DNA of 64,000 nucleotides from Streptomyces sp. SPB162 (GCF_029504575.1 NZ_JAQFII010000001.1:1772501-1836500), one strand, 5' to 3'. Counted from the stretch's first letter, positions 1-8,870 are shown. Notes: generated by a model not told the origin, from the letters alone. Program-made: numbers and translations.

Positions 1-1167
1 CTCACTGGTCACCTTGGCGTTGTTCAGGTAGGCGCCACCCTCCTTGATGGCGCGGCGGGCGGCGGACTTGCTCGCCACCAACTCCACCGCGGTCAGCAGG
101 TCGACGATCGGCTCCAACGCCGTGACCTTGGCGTACGGCAGTTCGGAGAGAGCGGCCGTGAGCGTCGCCTCGTCCAGGTCCGCCAGTTCCCCCTGGCCGA
201 AAAGCGCCTTGGAGGCGTCCGTGACCGCGGCGCACTGGGCCTCTCCGTGCACGAGCGTCGTGAGTTCCTCGGCCAGGGCGCGCTGGGCGGCGCGGGCCTG
301 GGGGCGCTCCTCGGTGAGGCGCTCCAGCTCCTCGATCTCCTCGCGGGACTTGAAGCTGAAGATCCGCAGGAACTTGGAGATGTCACGGTCGTCGGCGTTC
401 AGCCAGAACTGGAAGAACGCGTACGGCGTGGTCATCTCGGGGTCGAGCCAGATCGCGCCGCCCTCGGTCTTGCCGAACTTGGTGCCGTCCGCCTTGGTGA
501 TGAGCGGCGTGGCCAGGGCGTGGACGGACGCCCCTTCAACGCGGTGGATCAGGTCGATGCCGGCCGTCAGGTTGCCCCACTGGTCGCTGCCACCGGTCTG
601 CATGGTGCAGCCGTGCCGCCGGTAGAGCTCCAGGAAGTCCATCCCTTGGAGGATCTGGTAGCTGAACTCGGTGTAGCTGATGCCCTGGTCGGAGTTGAGC
701 CGCCGGGCGACGGCCTCCTTGGCGATCATCTTGTTGACGCGGAAGTACTTGCCCACGTCGCGCAGGAACTCGATCGCCGACATCCCGGACGTCCAGTCCA
801 GGTTGTTCACCATCAGCGCGGCGTTCGGGCCCTCGAAGGAGAGGAAGGGTTCGATCTGCCGCCGGACGCGCTCGACCCAGTCGGCGACGACATCGGGGGC
901 GTTGAGTGTCCGCTCCGCCGAGGGCTTGGGGTCGCCGATCAGGCCGGTGGCCCCGCCGACCAGGCCCAGCGGGCGGTTGCCCGCCTGCTGCAGCCGCCGG
1001 ATGGTGAGGATCTGCACCAGGTTGCCGAGGTGCAGGCTGGGCGCCGTGGGATCGAAGCCGCAATAGACCGTGACCGGGCCGTCCGCGAACGCCTTGCGCA
1101 GTGCGTCCTCGTCAGTGGATACGGCGATCAGCCCGCGCCACTGCAGCTCGTCGACGATGTCCGTCAC
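1..1167 (-). CDS. tyrS: tyrosyl-tRNA synthetase (partial, 3' end outside window)
   Basis: Charges tRNA-Tyr with tyrosine in the cytoplasm. The visible 389 residues hold the class I signature HLGN at about 46-49, the GGSDQWGN tRNA/tyrosine-binding segment near 192-199 and the KMSKS-equivalent KFGKT at 230-234, followed by the linker and the beginning of the C-terminal S4-like domain. The reading frame runs off the left edge, so roughly 30 residues are missing relative to the usual length of about 420. The GTG start at 1167 is chosen because AAGGAGA lies just upstream on the minus strand and the protein then opens with [10 protein letters not shown] as in relatives. No T-box leader is visible upstream. 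It is probably transcribed after the glycosylase gene, 112 bases upstream on the same strand. Confidence 0.97.
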   Translation of the reverse strand, partial: MTDIVDELQWRGLIAVSTDEDALRKAFADGPVTVYCGFDPTAPSLHLGNLVQILTIRRLQQAGNRPLGLVGGATGLIGDPKPSAERTLNAPDVVADWVERVRRQIEPFLSFEGPNAALMVNNLDWTSGMSAIEFLRDVGKYFRVNKMIAKEAVARRLNSDQGISYTEFSYQILQGMDFLELYRRHGCTMQTGGSDQWGNLTAGIDLIHRVEGASVHALATPLITKADGTKFGKTEGGAIWLDPEMTTPYAFFQFWLNADDRDISKFLRIFSFKSREEIEELERLTEERPQARAAQRALAEELTTLVHGEAQCAAVTDASKALFGQGELADLDEATLTAALSELPYAKVTALEPIVDLLTAVELVASKSAARRAIKEGGAYLNNAKVTSE

Positions 1168-1279
1168 GGGTCTCTTGTCTCCTTGGGTCAGTGCGATGGG
1201 TCCGGCTCCGCTTCCCGCCCGGGGGCGGTCGCAGAGCGTCTGTGCAGCGTGTCCGAGAGTACGCGTTCGCGGCGAGTCG

Positions 1280-1942
1280 TTATCGACGGCGTCTCGGGGC
1301 GTGCGCGCGGTAGGGACTGACGGTGGGGTCGCCGTCGATCCAGAAGCGCCAGGGGTGGACGGCGCCCTCGCCGCCGACACCGGTGCGGGGGCCGCTGCGC
1401 ACCAGGCCGGCGGCGGCCGGCGTGCCGGTGAGGACCCGGAACGGGCTGTCGCCGGGTTCGCCCGCCACGCTCGTATAGGGCTCGCACACATCGGAACCGT
1501 TGAGCGACCGGTCCACGGCGAGCGCGGTGCCGAGCCGGGCCGGCCCCTGGGCGAGGTCGGCGTCCTTGCGGGACGTGGGGCGGTTCGCCCGGGCGAGGTC
1601 CGCGCCCCGGATGACCTCGCCGCCACGCAGCAGGATCCCGCTGGGCGTGCCCTCGGGGCCGCAGACCAGGTTGAGGCAGTGCCACATGCCGTACGTGAAG
1701 TACACGTAGCTGTGGCCGGGCGGGCCGAACATCACCGCGTTGCGTGCGGTACGCCCGCGGTAGGCGTGTGATCCCGGGTCGACGGGCCCTGCGTACGCTT
1801 CCACCTCGGTGAGGCGCAGCTCGATCGGGCCGTCGGGAGTGGCGCGGACGAGGATGCGGCCGAGGAGGTCCGGTGCGACCTCGAGGACCGGGCGGTCGAA
1901 GAAGGACCGGGTGAGCGGGGTCCTTTCGGGGTCGGTGATCAT
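1280..1942 (-). CDS. DNA-3-methyladenine glycosylase (AAG/MPG family)
   Basis: Base-excision repair enzyme that removes alkylated purines such as 3-methyladenine. The 220-residue length fits bacterial AAG-type enzymes. The diagnostic segment TEVEAY at 45-50 contains the family's catalytic glutamate, and the [16 protein letters not shown] segment (about 76-91) and QGPARL further on are typical of the fold. The ATG at 1942 is the first plausible start; a TACCCT -10-like box lies 8 bases before it and no ribosome site is seen, so the mRNA may be leaderless. It is co-directional with tyrS and divergent from spo0M, sharing a 101-base intergenic region. Confidence 0.93.
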   Translation of the reverse strand: MITDPERTPLTRSFFDRPVLEVAPDLLGRILVRATPDGPIELRLTEVEAYAGPVDPGSHAYRGRTARNAVMFGPPGHSYVYFTYGMWHCLNLVCGPEGTPSGILLRGGEVIRGADLARANRPTSRKDADLAQGPARLGTALAVDRSLNGSDVCEPYTSVAGEPGDSPFRVLTGTPAAAGLVRSGPRTGVGGEGAVHPWRFWIDGDPTVSPYRAHAPRRRR

Positions 1943-2043
1943 GCGGTACGAGGGTACTGGAACCGTTCACGCCGGTTCTGTGTTCGTAGTGTGCGTAGCA
2001 ACGTAAAGAAACAGTCAACCGCCGATATGAGGAGAGAACCAAC

Positions 2044-2826
2044 ATGGGCTTCAAGAAGCTGCTCGCCAGCATGGGTGCCGGTGGCGCGTCCGTCGAGACG
2101 GTGCTGACCGATCCCAACGTGGTGCCGGGTGGTGTCGTCCGGGGCGAGGTGCGCATCCAGGGCGGTTCGGTGGCGCAGCAGATCGAGGGGCTCTCCGTCG
2201 GGCTGCAGGCCCGCGTCGAGGTCGAGAGCGGTGACAACGAGTACAAGCAGGACATCGAGTTCCACCGGCAGCAGCTCGGTGGGGCATTCGAGGTCGCGCC
2301 GGGTGCCGTGCACACCGTGCCCTTCGCGCTGGAGATCCCGTGGGAGACGCCGGTCACGACGTTCCTCGGCCGGCACCTCTCGGGGATGAACATCGGGGTG
2401 ACGACCGAGCTGGCGATCGCCCGCGCGGTGGACTCCGGTGACCTCGACCCGGTCAGCGTGCACCCGCTGCCGGCGCAGCAGGCGCTGCTGGACGCGTTCG
2501 GGCAGTTGGGCTTCGCGTTCAAGGCGGCGGACCTGGAGAAGGGGCACATCCGGGGGACCCGGCAGCGGCTGCCGTTCTACCAGGAGATCGAGTTCCGGGC
2601 CCCGCACCAGTACCGGGGGCTGAACCAGGTGGAGCTGACCTTCATCGCGGACGGCAACGAGATGGACGTCATCCTGGAGATGGACAAGAAGCCGGGTCTG
2701 TTCGGCGAGGGCAGCGACTCGTACCGGTCGTTCACGGTCAACCTGCAGTCCTTCCAGGGCACCGACTGGGCGGCCTACCTCAACCAGTGGCTGGCGGAGG
2801 TCGGCGGCAAGCGCAACTGGTTCTGA
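2044..2826 (+). CDS. spo0M: Spo0M family sporulation-control protein
   Basis: Cytoplasmic arrestin-like protein of the Spo0M family, linked in Bacillus to control of sporulation and cell morphology; its Streptomyces role is not settled. The 260-residue protein opens with [13 protein letters not shown] followed by VETVL and a beta-rich arrestin-like N-terminal region (about 15-130), then a second beta domain; the ending near [11 protein letters not shown] is the usual C-terminus. A strong ribosome site, GAGGAGAG, precedes the ATG. The upstream region carries an imperfect operator-like repeat, GAACCG-N7-CGGTTC, around 1969-1987. It is divergent from the glycosylase gene. No truncation or odd codon use is visible. 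Confidence 0.92.
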   Translation: MGFKKLLASMGAGGASVETVLTDPNVVPGGVVRGEVRIQGGSVAQQIEGLSVGLQARVEVESGDNEYKQDIEFHRQQLGGAFEVAPGAVHTVPFALEIPWETPVTTFLGRHLSGMNIGVTTELAIARAVDSGDLDPVSVHPLPAQQALLDAFGQLGFAFKAADLEKGHIRGTRQRLPFYQEIEFRAPHQYRGLNQVELTFIADGNEMDVILEMDKKPGLFGEGSDSYRSFTVNLQSFQGTDWAAYLNQWLAEVGGKRNWF

Positions 2827-2908
2827 CGATCTAGGCTCGGTCCGCAGAGGCTGCCGCCGGCTCCGGCCGGGCGGCGGTACACAGTTCCCGCGATCAGGAG
2901 GTGTCGAG

Positions 2909-3448
2909 GTGACCGAGCAGAAGCGGCGGCCGCTCCCCCACGAGTTCCATCCGCCGGTGCCGTCGTTCACGGTGGTGAGCGACGACGTGGCGCCGGGCGG
3001 GGTGTTGCAGGACGAGCAGGTCCACGCGGCCGGGAACACCTCGCCGCACCTGCGGTGGGAGGGCTTCCCCGCCGGGACGAAGAGCTTCGCCGTGACGTGC
3101 TTCGACCCGGACGCGCCGACCGGCAGCGGTTTCTGGCACTGGTCGCTCATCGACATCCCCGCGTCCGTCACCGAACTGCCCGCGGGCGCGGGCGGCGGGG
3201 ATTTCAAGGGGCTGCCCGAGGGCGCGCTGCACGTGCGGAACGACTACGGGACGCGGGACTTCGGTGGCGCCGCGCCGCCGCCCGGGGACGGCCCGCACCG
3301 CTACGTCTTCACCGTGTACGCGGTGGACACCGAGAAGCTCGGCCCGGACGCGGACGCGTCGCCGGCCGCGATCGGTTTCAACCTGCGCTTCCACACGCTG
3401 GGCCGCGCCCAGCTGATCGGCGAGTACGAGGTACCGGCCGGGAGCTGA
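2909..3448 (+). CDS. YbhB/YbcL family Raf-kinase-inhibitor-like (PEBP) protein
   Basis: Member of the phosphatidylethanolamine-binding protein family; bacterial YbhB/YbcL members bind small anionic ligands, but their physiological role is poorly defined. The 179-residue protein has the ligand-site motifs [13 protein letters not shown] (about 68-80) and [13 protein letters not shown] (about 129-141). The GTG at 2909 follows AGGAGGTG, a near-perfect ribosome site. It lies 82 bases downstream of spo0M in the same direction, so co-transcription is possible. The protein has no signal peptide and looks cytoplasmic. Confidence 0.93.
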   Translation: MTEQKRRPLPHEFHPPVPSFTVVSDDVAPGGVLQDEQVHAAGNTSPHLRWEGFPAGTKSFAVTCFDPDAPTGSGFWHWSLIDIPASVTELPAGAGGGDFKGLPEGALHVRNDYGTRDFGGAAPPPGDGPHRYVFTVYAVDTEKLGPDADASPAAIGFNLRFHTLGRAQLIGEYEVPAGS

Positions 3449-3499
3449 CGGTTCGTGTCCGCCGCGGCCCGCGGAGCCGCCGGGTCGTCCGGGCGCGGT

Positions 3500-3537
3500 A
3501 ATTGCGTTGCGCCCGGGCGTCTCGGATCGCACAGTGG
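3500..3537 (+). promoter_or_regulatory. upstream copy of a duplicated promoter-like motif (AATTGCGTTG-N19-GCACAGTGG)
   Basis: First copy of a bipartite motif that recurs exactly 308 bases downstream. AATTGCGTTG and GCACAGTGG are identical in both copies and separated by exactly 19 bases; within the spacer a GGG and a GTC also align. No convincing gene begins just after this copy. The 442-base gap between the PEBP and HNH genes (3449-3890) holds nothing else I can support apart from this pair of motifs. Confidence 0.5.
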
Positions 3538-3807
3538 TACGTGTCTGGTGGTGGCCCACCATCACCGGGCAGTCGGTACCGCGTCAGCGGGGGCGGTGGT
3601 GCGTCGTGTCGTGGTGGTTCTCGCCCGTGCGACGCCGGACGTCCGTCGGAGCCGGGTGTTTCCCGCCCGGTGCCCGCGCCGGCTGCCGCACGCTCCGGAC
3701 GCTTCCGTTACGCACGGGGGGAAGCGTCCGGGGCGTTCGGCATTTTCGGCTGACCGCCCGCCGCGCCTGCGTGCGCGCGCCTCTTCACCCCCCTTTTCCC
3801 CCACGGA

Positions 3808-3845
3808 AATTGCGTTGTCCGCGGGGGTCCCGGCAGGCACAGTGG
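3808..3845 (+). promoter_or_regulatory. downstream copy of the duplicated motif, 45 bases before the HNH gene
   Basis: Second copy of AATTGCGTTG-N19-GCACAGTGG. It ends 45 bases before the HNH start codon, a sensible distance for a promoter or activator site. The halves do not match the vegetative -35/-10 pair at 17-18 spacing, so an alternative sigma factor or an activator-binding site is more likely. Identity over both half-sites with fixed spacing is seen directly; the promoter function is inference. Confidence 0.5.
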
Positions 3846-3890
3846 ATCCACTTCGCCATGGGGCGGAGACGGATCCTTGGGGTGGGCGCA

Positions 3891-4394
3891 ATGCGTGAGA
3901 CTCTGGTGCTGAACGCGAGTTTCGAGCCGCTGTCGACGGTGTCGCTGCGACGTGCCGTGGTGCTGGTGATGCAGGAGAAGGCCGTCGTCGAGCAGGCTCA
4001 TCCCGGGCTGCGCATCCGGGCCGCGGCCGTCGAGGTTCCGGTTCCGCTGGTGATCAGGCTGCGCAGATACGTTCGGGTGCCCTTCCGACAACGGGCTTCG
4101 TGGTCGCGGCGGGGAGTCCTGGTGCGTGACCGGCACCGGTGCGCCTACTGCGGTCGACGGGCGAGCACGGTGGACCACATCGTCCCGCGCTCGCGCGGTG
4201 GCGGGGACACCTGGCTGAACACGGTCGCGGCCTGTTCGCAGGACAACGGCCGCAAGGCGGACCGGACTCCCGAGCAGGCGGGGATGCGGCTGCTGGTCCA
4301 GCCGTTCGAGCCGACGCCGGCGGACACGCTGCTGCTGGCGATCGGGATGAGGGACAGCGGCGCGCTGCCGGGGTGGCTGGCGCTGCCGGCCTGA
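3891..4394 (+). CDS. HNH endonuclease family protein
   Basis: Predicted HNH nuclease of a family widespread in actinobacteria whose substrate is unknown. Its N-terminus, MRETLVLNASFEPLSTVSLR, is the hallmark of this family. The C-terminal half has a zinc/HNH module: CAYC at 84-87, DHIVPRSRGG beginning at 95, N110 and then CxxxN. At 167 residues it is full length. The ATG at 3891 fits the family N-terminus; longer in-frame extensions run into the non-coding motif region and are rejected. Two copies of a bipartite motif lie upstream. It converges on the TSUP gene. Confidence 0.9.
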   Translation: MRETLVLNASFEPLSTVSLRRAVVLVMQEKAVVEQAHPGLRIRAAAVEVPVPLVIRLRRYVRVPFRQRASWSRRGVLVRDRHRCAYCGRRASTVDHIVPRSRGGGDTWLNTVAACSQDNGRKADRTPEQAGMRLLVQPFEPTPADTLLLAIGMRDSGALPGWLALPA

Positions 4395-4431
4395 TCCCGG
4401 TGGGGCGCGGACGGCGGCGGCCCCGGGGCGG

Positions 4432-4487
4432 TGTGATCGCCGCGGGCTGATCGCCGCGGTGTAACCGCCGCGGTGTGATCGCCGTCC
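4432..4487. repeat. four tandem 14-bp repeats between convergent genes
   Basis: Four consecutive 14-base units of the form TGTGATCGCCGCGG, with one or a few changes each (second unit begins GCTG, third has TGTAACC, fourth ends GTCC). They fill much of the 111-base gap between the stop codons of the HNH and TSUP genes and do not form an obvious terminator hairpin. Confidence 0.7.
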
Positions 4488-4505
4488 CGGTCCGCGCGCG
4501 GCCGG

Positions 4506-5306
4506 TCATCTGAGGACGAGTTGGACGATCGCCACGATGCCGACGGCGACGATGACCCCGCGCAGCGCCGTCGGCGGCAGCTTGCGGCCGACGCGGGCGC
4601 CGAAGACGCCGCCGAGGGTGGCCCCGGCGGCGATGAGGCCGACGGCGGCCCAGTTGAAGTCGGCGACGAAGAGGAAGAAGACGGCGGCGATGCCGTTGAC
4701 GAGCATGCCCAGGACGTTCTTGACGCCGTTGATCCGCTGCAGGTCGTCATGGAGCAGCAGGCCCATCAGCGACAGGTAGAGGACGCCCTGGGCGGCGCCG
4801 AAGTAGCCGCCGTACATGCTGGCGAGGAACAGTCCGGCGAGCAACAGGGGGCCGCCGTCGGTAGGGACCGCGGTGCCCTCGCGTTCCCTGCGGGCCTTCA
4901 GCGCGCGGGCGAGCCGGGGCTGCAGCACGACCAGGACCAGGGCCAGTCCGATGAGTACCGGGACGATCGCGTCGAACGCGTCGGACGGCAGGGTGAGCAG
5001 CAGGACCGCGCCGGCGAGGCCCCCGGCGAGGACGGTGCCGCCGAGCCGCATGACGCGGTGGCGCTGGCCGCGCAGTTCGCGGCGGTAGCCGACGGCGCCG
5101 CTGAGCGAACCGGGTACCAGGCCGAGGGTGTTGGAGACGTTCGCGGTGATCGGCGGGAGGCCGACGGCGAGCAGCACCGGGAAGGTGATGAGGGTTCCGG
5201 ATCCGACGATGGTGTTGATGGTGCCGGCGCCGATGCCCGCCGCGAAGACGGCGAGTGCCTCCCAGAACGTCACGCTGTACCCCTCGATGACCGGTGTCGA
5301 ATACAC
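4506..5306 (-). CDS. TSUP/TauE-SafE family membrane permease
   Basis: Integral membrane protein of the sulfite-exporter TauE/SafE (TSUP) family, which moves small organic or sulfur-containing anions; the substrate here cannot be read from sequence. The 266 residues hold about eight hydrophobic helices and the family's two related glycine-rich motifs, GIGAGTINTIVGSGTLITFP (about 24-43) and MYGGYFGAAQGVLYLSLMG in the second half. A cytoplasmic charged loop, RALKARREREG, separates the halves. The ATG at 5306 is the first start; an internal start near GTG at 5273 is possible. It is co-directional with the downstream HNH-facing repeats but has no partner gene. Confidence 0.9.
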   Translation of the reverse strand: MYSTPVIEGYSVTFWEALAVFAAGIGAGTINTIVGSGTLITFPVLLAVGLPPITANVSNTLGLVPGSLSGAVGYRRELRGQRHRVMRLGGTVLAGGLAGAVLLLTLPSDAFDAIVPVLIGLALVLVVLQPRLARALKARREREGTAVPTDGGPLLLAGLFLASMYGGYFGAAQGVLYLSLMGLLLHDDLQRINGVKNVLGMLVNGIAAVFFLFVADFNWAAVGLIAAGATLGGVFGARVGRKLPPTALRGVIVAVGIVAIVQLVLR

Positions 5307-5322
5307 CGATCATGCCCGAGGG

Positions 5323-6279
5323 TCAGTCCTTGTCGAAGCGTGGGGTCTCGCGGCGCGGGGCGGGGAACTCGCCGCTGTCCCCGCCGGCGCCGTTGGTCGG
5401 AGCACCGGGCAGGTTGACGATGCCGCCGAGGCCCTTGAGCGCGTCGTTGAGCTCACTGGGGATGATCCAGAGCTTGTTGGCGTCTCCCTGCGCGATCTTC
5501 GGGAGCATCTGGAGGTACTGGTAGGCCAGCAGCTTCTGGTCCGGATCGCCCGCGTGGATGGACTCGAAGACCGTACGGATGGCCTGGGCCTCGCCTTCGG
5601 CGCGGAGCGCGGCGGCCTTGGCGTCACCTTCGGCGCGCAGGATGGAGGACTGCTTCTCACCTTCGGCGGTGAGGATCTGGGACTGCCTGATGCCCTCGGC
5701 GGTGAGGATCGCGGCACGCTTGTCGCGGTCCGCGCGCATCTGCTTCTCCATCGAGTCCTGGATGGAGGTGGGCGGCTCGATCGCCTTGAGCTCGACGCGG
5801 TTGACGCGGATGCCCCACTTGCCGGTGGCCTCGTCGAGCACACCGCGCAGCGCCGCGTTGATCTCCTCGCGGGAGGTCAGCGTCCGTTCCAGGTCCATGC
5901 CGCCGATGATGTTGCGGAGCGTGGTGACGGTGAGCTGCTCGATCGCCTGGATGTAACTGGCGACCTCGTACGTCGCCGCGCGGGCGTCGGTGACCTGGTA
6001 GTAGATGACGGTGTCGATGTTGACGACCAGGTTGTCCTGGGTGATCACCGGTTGCGGCGGGAACGGCACGACCTGCTCGCGGAGGTCGATGCGGTTCCGG
6101 ATGGTGTCGATGAACGGGACGACGATGTTCAGGCCCGCGCTCAGGGTCCGCGTGTAGCGGCCGAACCGTTCGACGATGGCGGCACTCGCCTGGGGGATGA
6201 CCTGGACCGTCTTGATGAGCGCGACGAAGACGAGCACCACCAGGATGATCAGGACGATGATGATCGGCTGCATGTCCAC
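5323..6279 (-). CDS. SPFH/band 7 domain membrane protein (stomatin/QmcA-like)
   Basis: Membrane-anchored SPFH scaffold protein thought to organise lipid microdomains and membrane protein quality control. It has one N-terminal transmembrane segment (about 4-24), then the band 7 domain with IVERFGRYTRTLSAGLNIVVPF, followed by a coiled, alanine/glutamate-rich stretch with repeated AEGE/AEGD motifs (about 190-235) and a proline-rich tail. The 318-residue length is normal. It lies 121 bases downstream of the nfeD-like gene on the same strand; NfeD-SPFH pairs are a classic conserved arrangement in which the NfeD OB-fold protein works with the SPFH oligomer. Confidence 0.94.
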   Translation of the reverse strand: MDMQPIIIVLIILVVLVFVALIKTVQVIPQASAAIVERFGRYTRTLSAGLNIVVPFIDTIRNRIDLREQVVPFPPQPVITQDNLVVNIDTVIYYQVTDARAATYEVASYIQAIEQLTVTTLRNIIGGMDLERTLTSREEINAALRGVLDEATGKWGIRVNRVELKAIEPPTSIQDSMEKQMRADRDKRAAILTAEGIRQSQILTAEGEKQSSILRAEGDAKAAALRAEGEAQAIRTVFESIHAGDPDQKLLAYQYLQMLPKIAQGDANKLWIIPSELNDALKGLGGIVNLPGAPTNGAGGDSGEFPAPRRETPRFDKD

Positions 6280-6400
6280 TCCCGCGCCGTTTGCGGACGT
6301 ACTACGACATGATCAATTCTGGCAGACCACTACGGCGGTGCGCTCGGGTTCGGCGAATTCCCGGAGCACGGCCGCGGCGGCCGTATCGGATGATTTCGGG

Positions 6401-6823
6401 TCACATGACGACCGCGGTCGCCCCGTCGATCTCCACGACGTCCACCTTCTCGCCCGGGTCGAAGCTCCGTTCCTCGTCCAGGGCGCGCGCCGACCAGACC
6501 TCGCCGGCGAGCTTGATCCGTCCCCCGCCGCCGTGGACCCGTTCGAGCACGACGGCCTGTCGCCCCCTCAGCGCGTCGATGCCGGTTCGCTGTTCGGGCC
6601 GCTGAGTGCGGTGCCGGTAGGCGATCGGGCGGACGACGGCGAGGAGCGCGACCGAGACGACCACGAAGACGATGACCTGGATGACGATGCCGCCGCCGAG
6701 CGCGGCGGTGATCGCCCCCGCGACGGCGCCGACCGCGAACATCCCGAATTCGGGCATGGTCGTGATCACGAGCGGTATACCGAGTCCTACGGCGGCTATC
6801 AGCCACCACACCCATGGGTCCAC
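6401..6823 (-). CDS. NfeD-like membrane protein with C-terminal OB fold
   Basis: Partner of the SPFH protein. The 140-residue product has two or three N-terminal transmembrane helices (about 3-65), a short basic linker with YRHRTQRPEQR, then an OB-fold domain containing LRGRQAVVLERVHGGGGRIKL and ending DVVEIDGATAVVM. The start is the GTG at 6823, directly after GGGGAGG; the ribosome site abuts the codon, so the next in-frame GTG four codons later is a real alternative. The open frame extends further upstream into the MITE, but that sequence is non-coding in character. Confidence 0.88.
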   Translation of the reverse strand: MDPWVWWLIAAVGLGIPLVITTMPEFGMFAVGAVAGAITAALGGGIVIQVIVFVVVSVALLAVVRPIAYRHRTQRPEQRTGIDALRGRQAVVLERVHGGGGRIKLAGEVWSARALDEERSFDPGEKVDVVEIDGATAVVM

Positions 6824-6966
6824 CTCCCCATCGTAGGGGGGCGGGGGTGATCTGTGACAGGCCTTCCGGGTGCGGGGACGGGCGCGGGACCGGCGCGGAG
6901 AAGCACGAACGGGGGCGCCGCCGGGGGGTGTTAGGGGTCCGTCCCCCGGCCGGACCCGTCTGATCG

Positions 6967-7172
6967 CTAGGCCGTGTCTGACACATACCGGCGTCCGCCC
7001 GGAGGACGGGGCCCGGGGCGTCTGGTGGGTGCGATCGCACGGCGGAGGGTCGCCCCTGTACTGGACGTACCGGGGCGGGCCCGACAACTGGGGGCCCCTC
7101 CCAGCGGTAGCTGGGGGAGAGCGCGCGTGCCAGACGTCCCGGGCCAGGCGGGATCTGTCAGACACGGCCTAG
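6967..7172. mobile_element. MITE-like element, copy 1, with CTAG target duplications
   Basis: A 198-bp non-coding element (6971-7168) bounded by inverted repeats GCCGTGTCTGACA and TGTCAGACACGGC and flanked on both sides by CTAG (6967-6970 and 7169-7172), the expected target duplication. A second copy lies inverted at 30646-30850; aligned in the same orientation they differ at about ten positions including one single-base indel (about 95% identity). There is no transposase inside. CTAG-type duplications are known for IS5-family elements, so mobilisation in trans by such a transposase is a reasonable inference. The right-hand CTAG supplies the TAG stop of the ABC ATPase gene. Confidence 0.85.
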
Positions 7173-7960
7173 GAGAGGGGCAGTCCCGTGGCGGCCCAGC
7201 GGTCGCCCCTGCGCTCGACGATCAGCGGGAGTCCGAAGCAGTGGGAGAGGTTGCGCGAGGTGAGTTCCAGTTCGATCGGTCCGGCGGCGACGACCTTGCC
7301 CTGACGGATCATGAGGACGTGGGTGAAACCGGGGGCGATCTCCTCGACATGGTGGGTGACCATGATCATGGAGGGGGCGATCGGGTCGCGGGCGAGCCGG
7401 CCGAGGCGCCGGACCAGATCCTCGCGGCCGCCGAGGTCCAGGCCCGCGGCCGGCTCGTCGAGCAGCAGCAGTTCCGGGTCGGTCATCATGGCGCGGGCGA
7501 TCAGGGTGCGCTTGCGCTCGCCCTCGGACAGGGTGCCGAACTTGCGGTCCAGGTAGTCCGACATGCCCAGCCGGTCGAGGAAGGCGCGGGCGCGGTCCTC
7601 GTCGACCTGCTCGTAGCTCTCCCGCCAGTGCGCGGTCATGCCGTACGCGGCGGTGAGCACGGTCTGCAGGACGGTCTGGCCGCGCGGCATCTTGTCCGCC
7701 ATGGCCGCGCCGGCCATGCCGATGCGGGGGCGCAGTTCGAAGACGTCGACGCCGCCGAGCTTCTCGCCGAGCACCTGGACGGTGCCGGTGGTCGGGAAGA
7801 GGTAGCTGGAGGCGACGTTGAGCAGGGTGGTCTTCCCCGCGCCGTTCGGCCCGAGGATCACCCAGCGTTCGCCCTCACTGACCGACCACGAGACCTGGTC
7901 CACCAGAGCCCGTCCGTCGCGGACCACCGATACGTCCACCAGCTCCAGCACATCGCTCAT
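7169..7960 (-). CDS. ABC transporter ATP-binding protein (stand-alone)
   Basis: Nucleotide-binding subunit of an ABC system; no permease gene is adjacent, so its cargo is unknown. The 263 residues contain Walker A GPNGAGKTT (about 37-45), the signature LSEGERKR, Walker B LLLLDEPAAG and the H-loop VTHHVEE. The start at 7960 (MSDVLELVDVS) is preferred because GGGAGA lies 10 bases upstream; an ATG 18 bases earlier (7978) has no ribosome site. The gene ends in GLPLS followed directly by TAG, and that TAG is part of the CTAG flanking the MITE. Confidence 0.92.
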   Translation of the reverse strand: MSDVLELVDVSVVRDGRALVDQVSWSVSEGERWVILGPNGAGKTTLLNVASSYLFPTTGTVQVLGEKLGGVDVFELRPRIGMAGAAMADKMPRGQTVLQTVLTAAYGMTAHWRESYEQVDEDRARAFLDRLGMSDYLDRKFGTLSEGERKRTLIARAMMTDPELLLLDEPAAGLDLGGREDLVRRLGRLARDPIAPSMIMVTHHVEEIAPGFTHVLMIRQGKVVAAGPIELELTSRNLSHCFGLPLIVERRGDRWAATGLPLS

Positions 7961-8046
7961 GAGCGCGTTGTCTCCCATTGCAGTTTCGTTGTCACGGGCA
8001 GGGCCCCGAGGGAAAACCTACGCCACGCGTCGGGCCGTCCACTCCT

Positions 8047-8058
8047 TAGGCTGGGGGG
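8047..8058 (+). promoter_or_regulatory. -10 box placed for a leaderless transcript
   Basis: TAGGCT (8047-8052) fits the TANNNT -10 consensus and is followed by six G residues and then the ATG at 8059, so transcription would begin at or beside the start codon. The G run could instead act as a weak ribosome site. Confidence 0.45.
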
Positions 8059-8844
8059 ATGCTTGACGAACCTCGATCAGGACGGCTGGCGGCGTGGGGA
8101 AATGCCCTGCTTGCCGGACTTGCCGCACCGGATGATGTCGCCCAGGAGATCCTGGGCGAGGACGCGATCCACCGGATGACCGGACTGCCGGGCGAGAACG
8201 GCCCGGTCGGGCTGACCCTCGGCCTCGGCCGGCTGCGCGCGCTCGGTACGACCGGGCTGCGGATCGCCCTGCCCGCGCCGGGACACCCGCTGGGCCTCAG
8301 CGGCCCGGCGGAGTTCAACGCGCGGGCGCTGGCCGCGGGCGAGGCCGTGATCGCCGTCGGCGGCCCGGCGCTCGGCCTCGTACCCGACGTGACGGAGGCC
8401 GGGCCGCGCGGCGACGTCCACGTGGAGGTGGAGTGGCGGTGCCTGGACGTGCGGAAGGGCCCGCCGGCCGACGTGCCCTCGCTGAGCGAGGCCGAGCGGG
8501 AGCTGGCCGAGGCGCTGCGGGACACCACCGAGGCGCTGACCCGGCTGGACGTGGCCGGGGCGGGGCCGGTCGCCCAGGCCGCCCTGGAGGCGTACCGGGC
8601 CCGCGCGGAGCGCGGCCGGGAGCTGCTGGCGCCCGGCTATCCGCCCCGGGCGGTGCGGGTGCTGGCGCTGGCCCAGCGGGTCGGTGCCCTGGTCGCCATC
8701 GCGTCCGACGGGCACGGGGGCGCGGTGAGCGCGTCGCAGATCGCCGCGCGGGCGGAATTGCTGCGCCCGGTGGAGCGCACCGCCCGGCGCGCTCAGGTGG
8801 CGGCGTACAACGCGTACGTGGAGGAGTCGGGGCGGCGGGCCTGA
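8059..8844 (+). CDS. conserved actinobacterial protein of unknown function
   Basis: A 261-residue cytoplasmic protein, function not recognised. It opens MLDEPRSGRLAAWGNALL and has a segment AIHRMTGLPGENGPVGLT, then a central beta-rich part (AVIAVGGPALGLVP) and a C-terminal alpha-helical half rich in Arg, Glu and Ala. There are no membrane segments, signal peptide or catalytic motif that I can name. Codon use is typical of the chromosome, and it looks like a genuine conserved gene. It is divergent from the ABC ATPase gene, with 98 bases between them, and convergent with the response regulator gene. Confidence 0.8.
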   Translation: MLDEPRSGRLAAWGNALLAGLAAPDDVAQEILGEDAIHRMTGLPGENGPVGLTLGLGRLRALGTTGLRIALPAPGHPLGLSGPAEFNARALAAGEAVIAVGGPALGLVPDVTEAGPRGDVHVEVEWRCLDVRKGPPADVPSLSEAERELAEALRDTTEALTRLDVAGAGPVAQAALEAYRARAERGRELLAPGYPPRAVRVLALAQRVGALVAIASDGHGGAVSASQIAARAELLRPVERTARRAQVAAYNAYVEESGRRA

Positions 8845-8870
8845 GCGGCGCCGGTTCCGCTGTGGGGTGG

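Noticed and set aside
1168..1279. T-box or other leader near tyrS
   Set aside because: No specifier loop or antiterminator sequence is recognisable and the space is short.
247..1320. Plus-strand frame of 357 codons over tyrS
   Set aside because: Antisense shadow of a clear tyrosyl-tRNA synthetase.
6824..7165. Upstream extension of the NfeD-like frame through the MITE
   Set aside because: The extension lies in the repeat element and lacks family similarity; a GTG with adjacent ribosome site gives the normal N-terminus.
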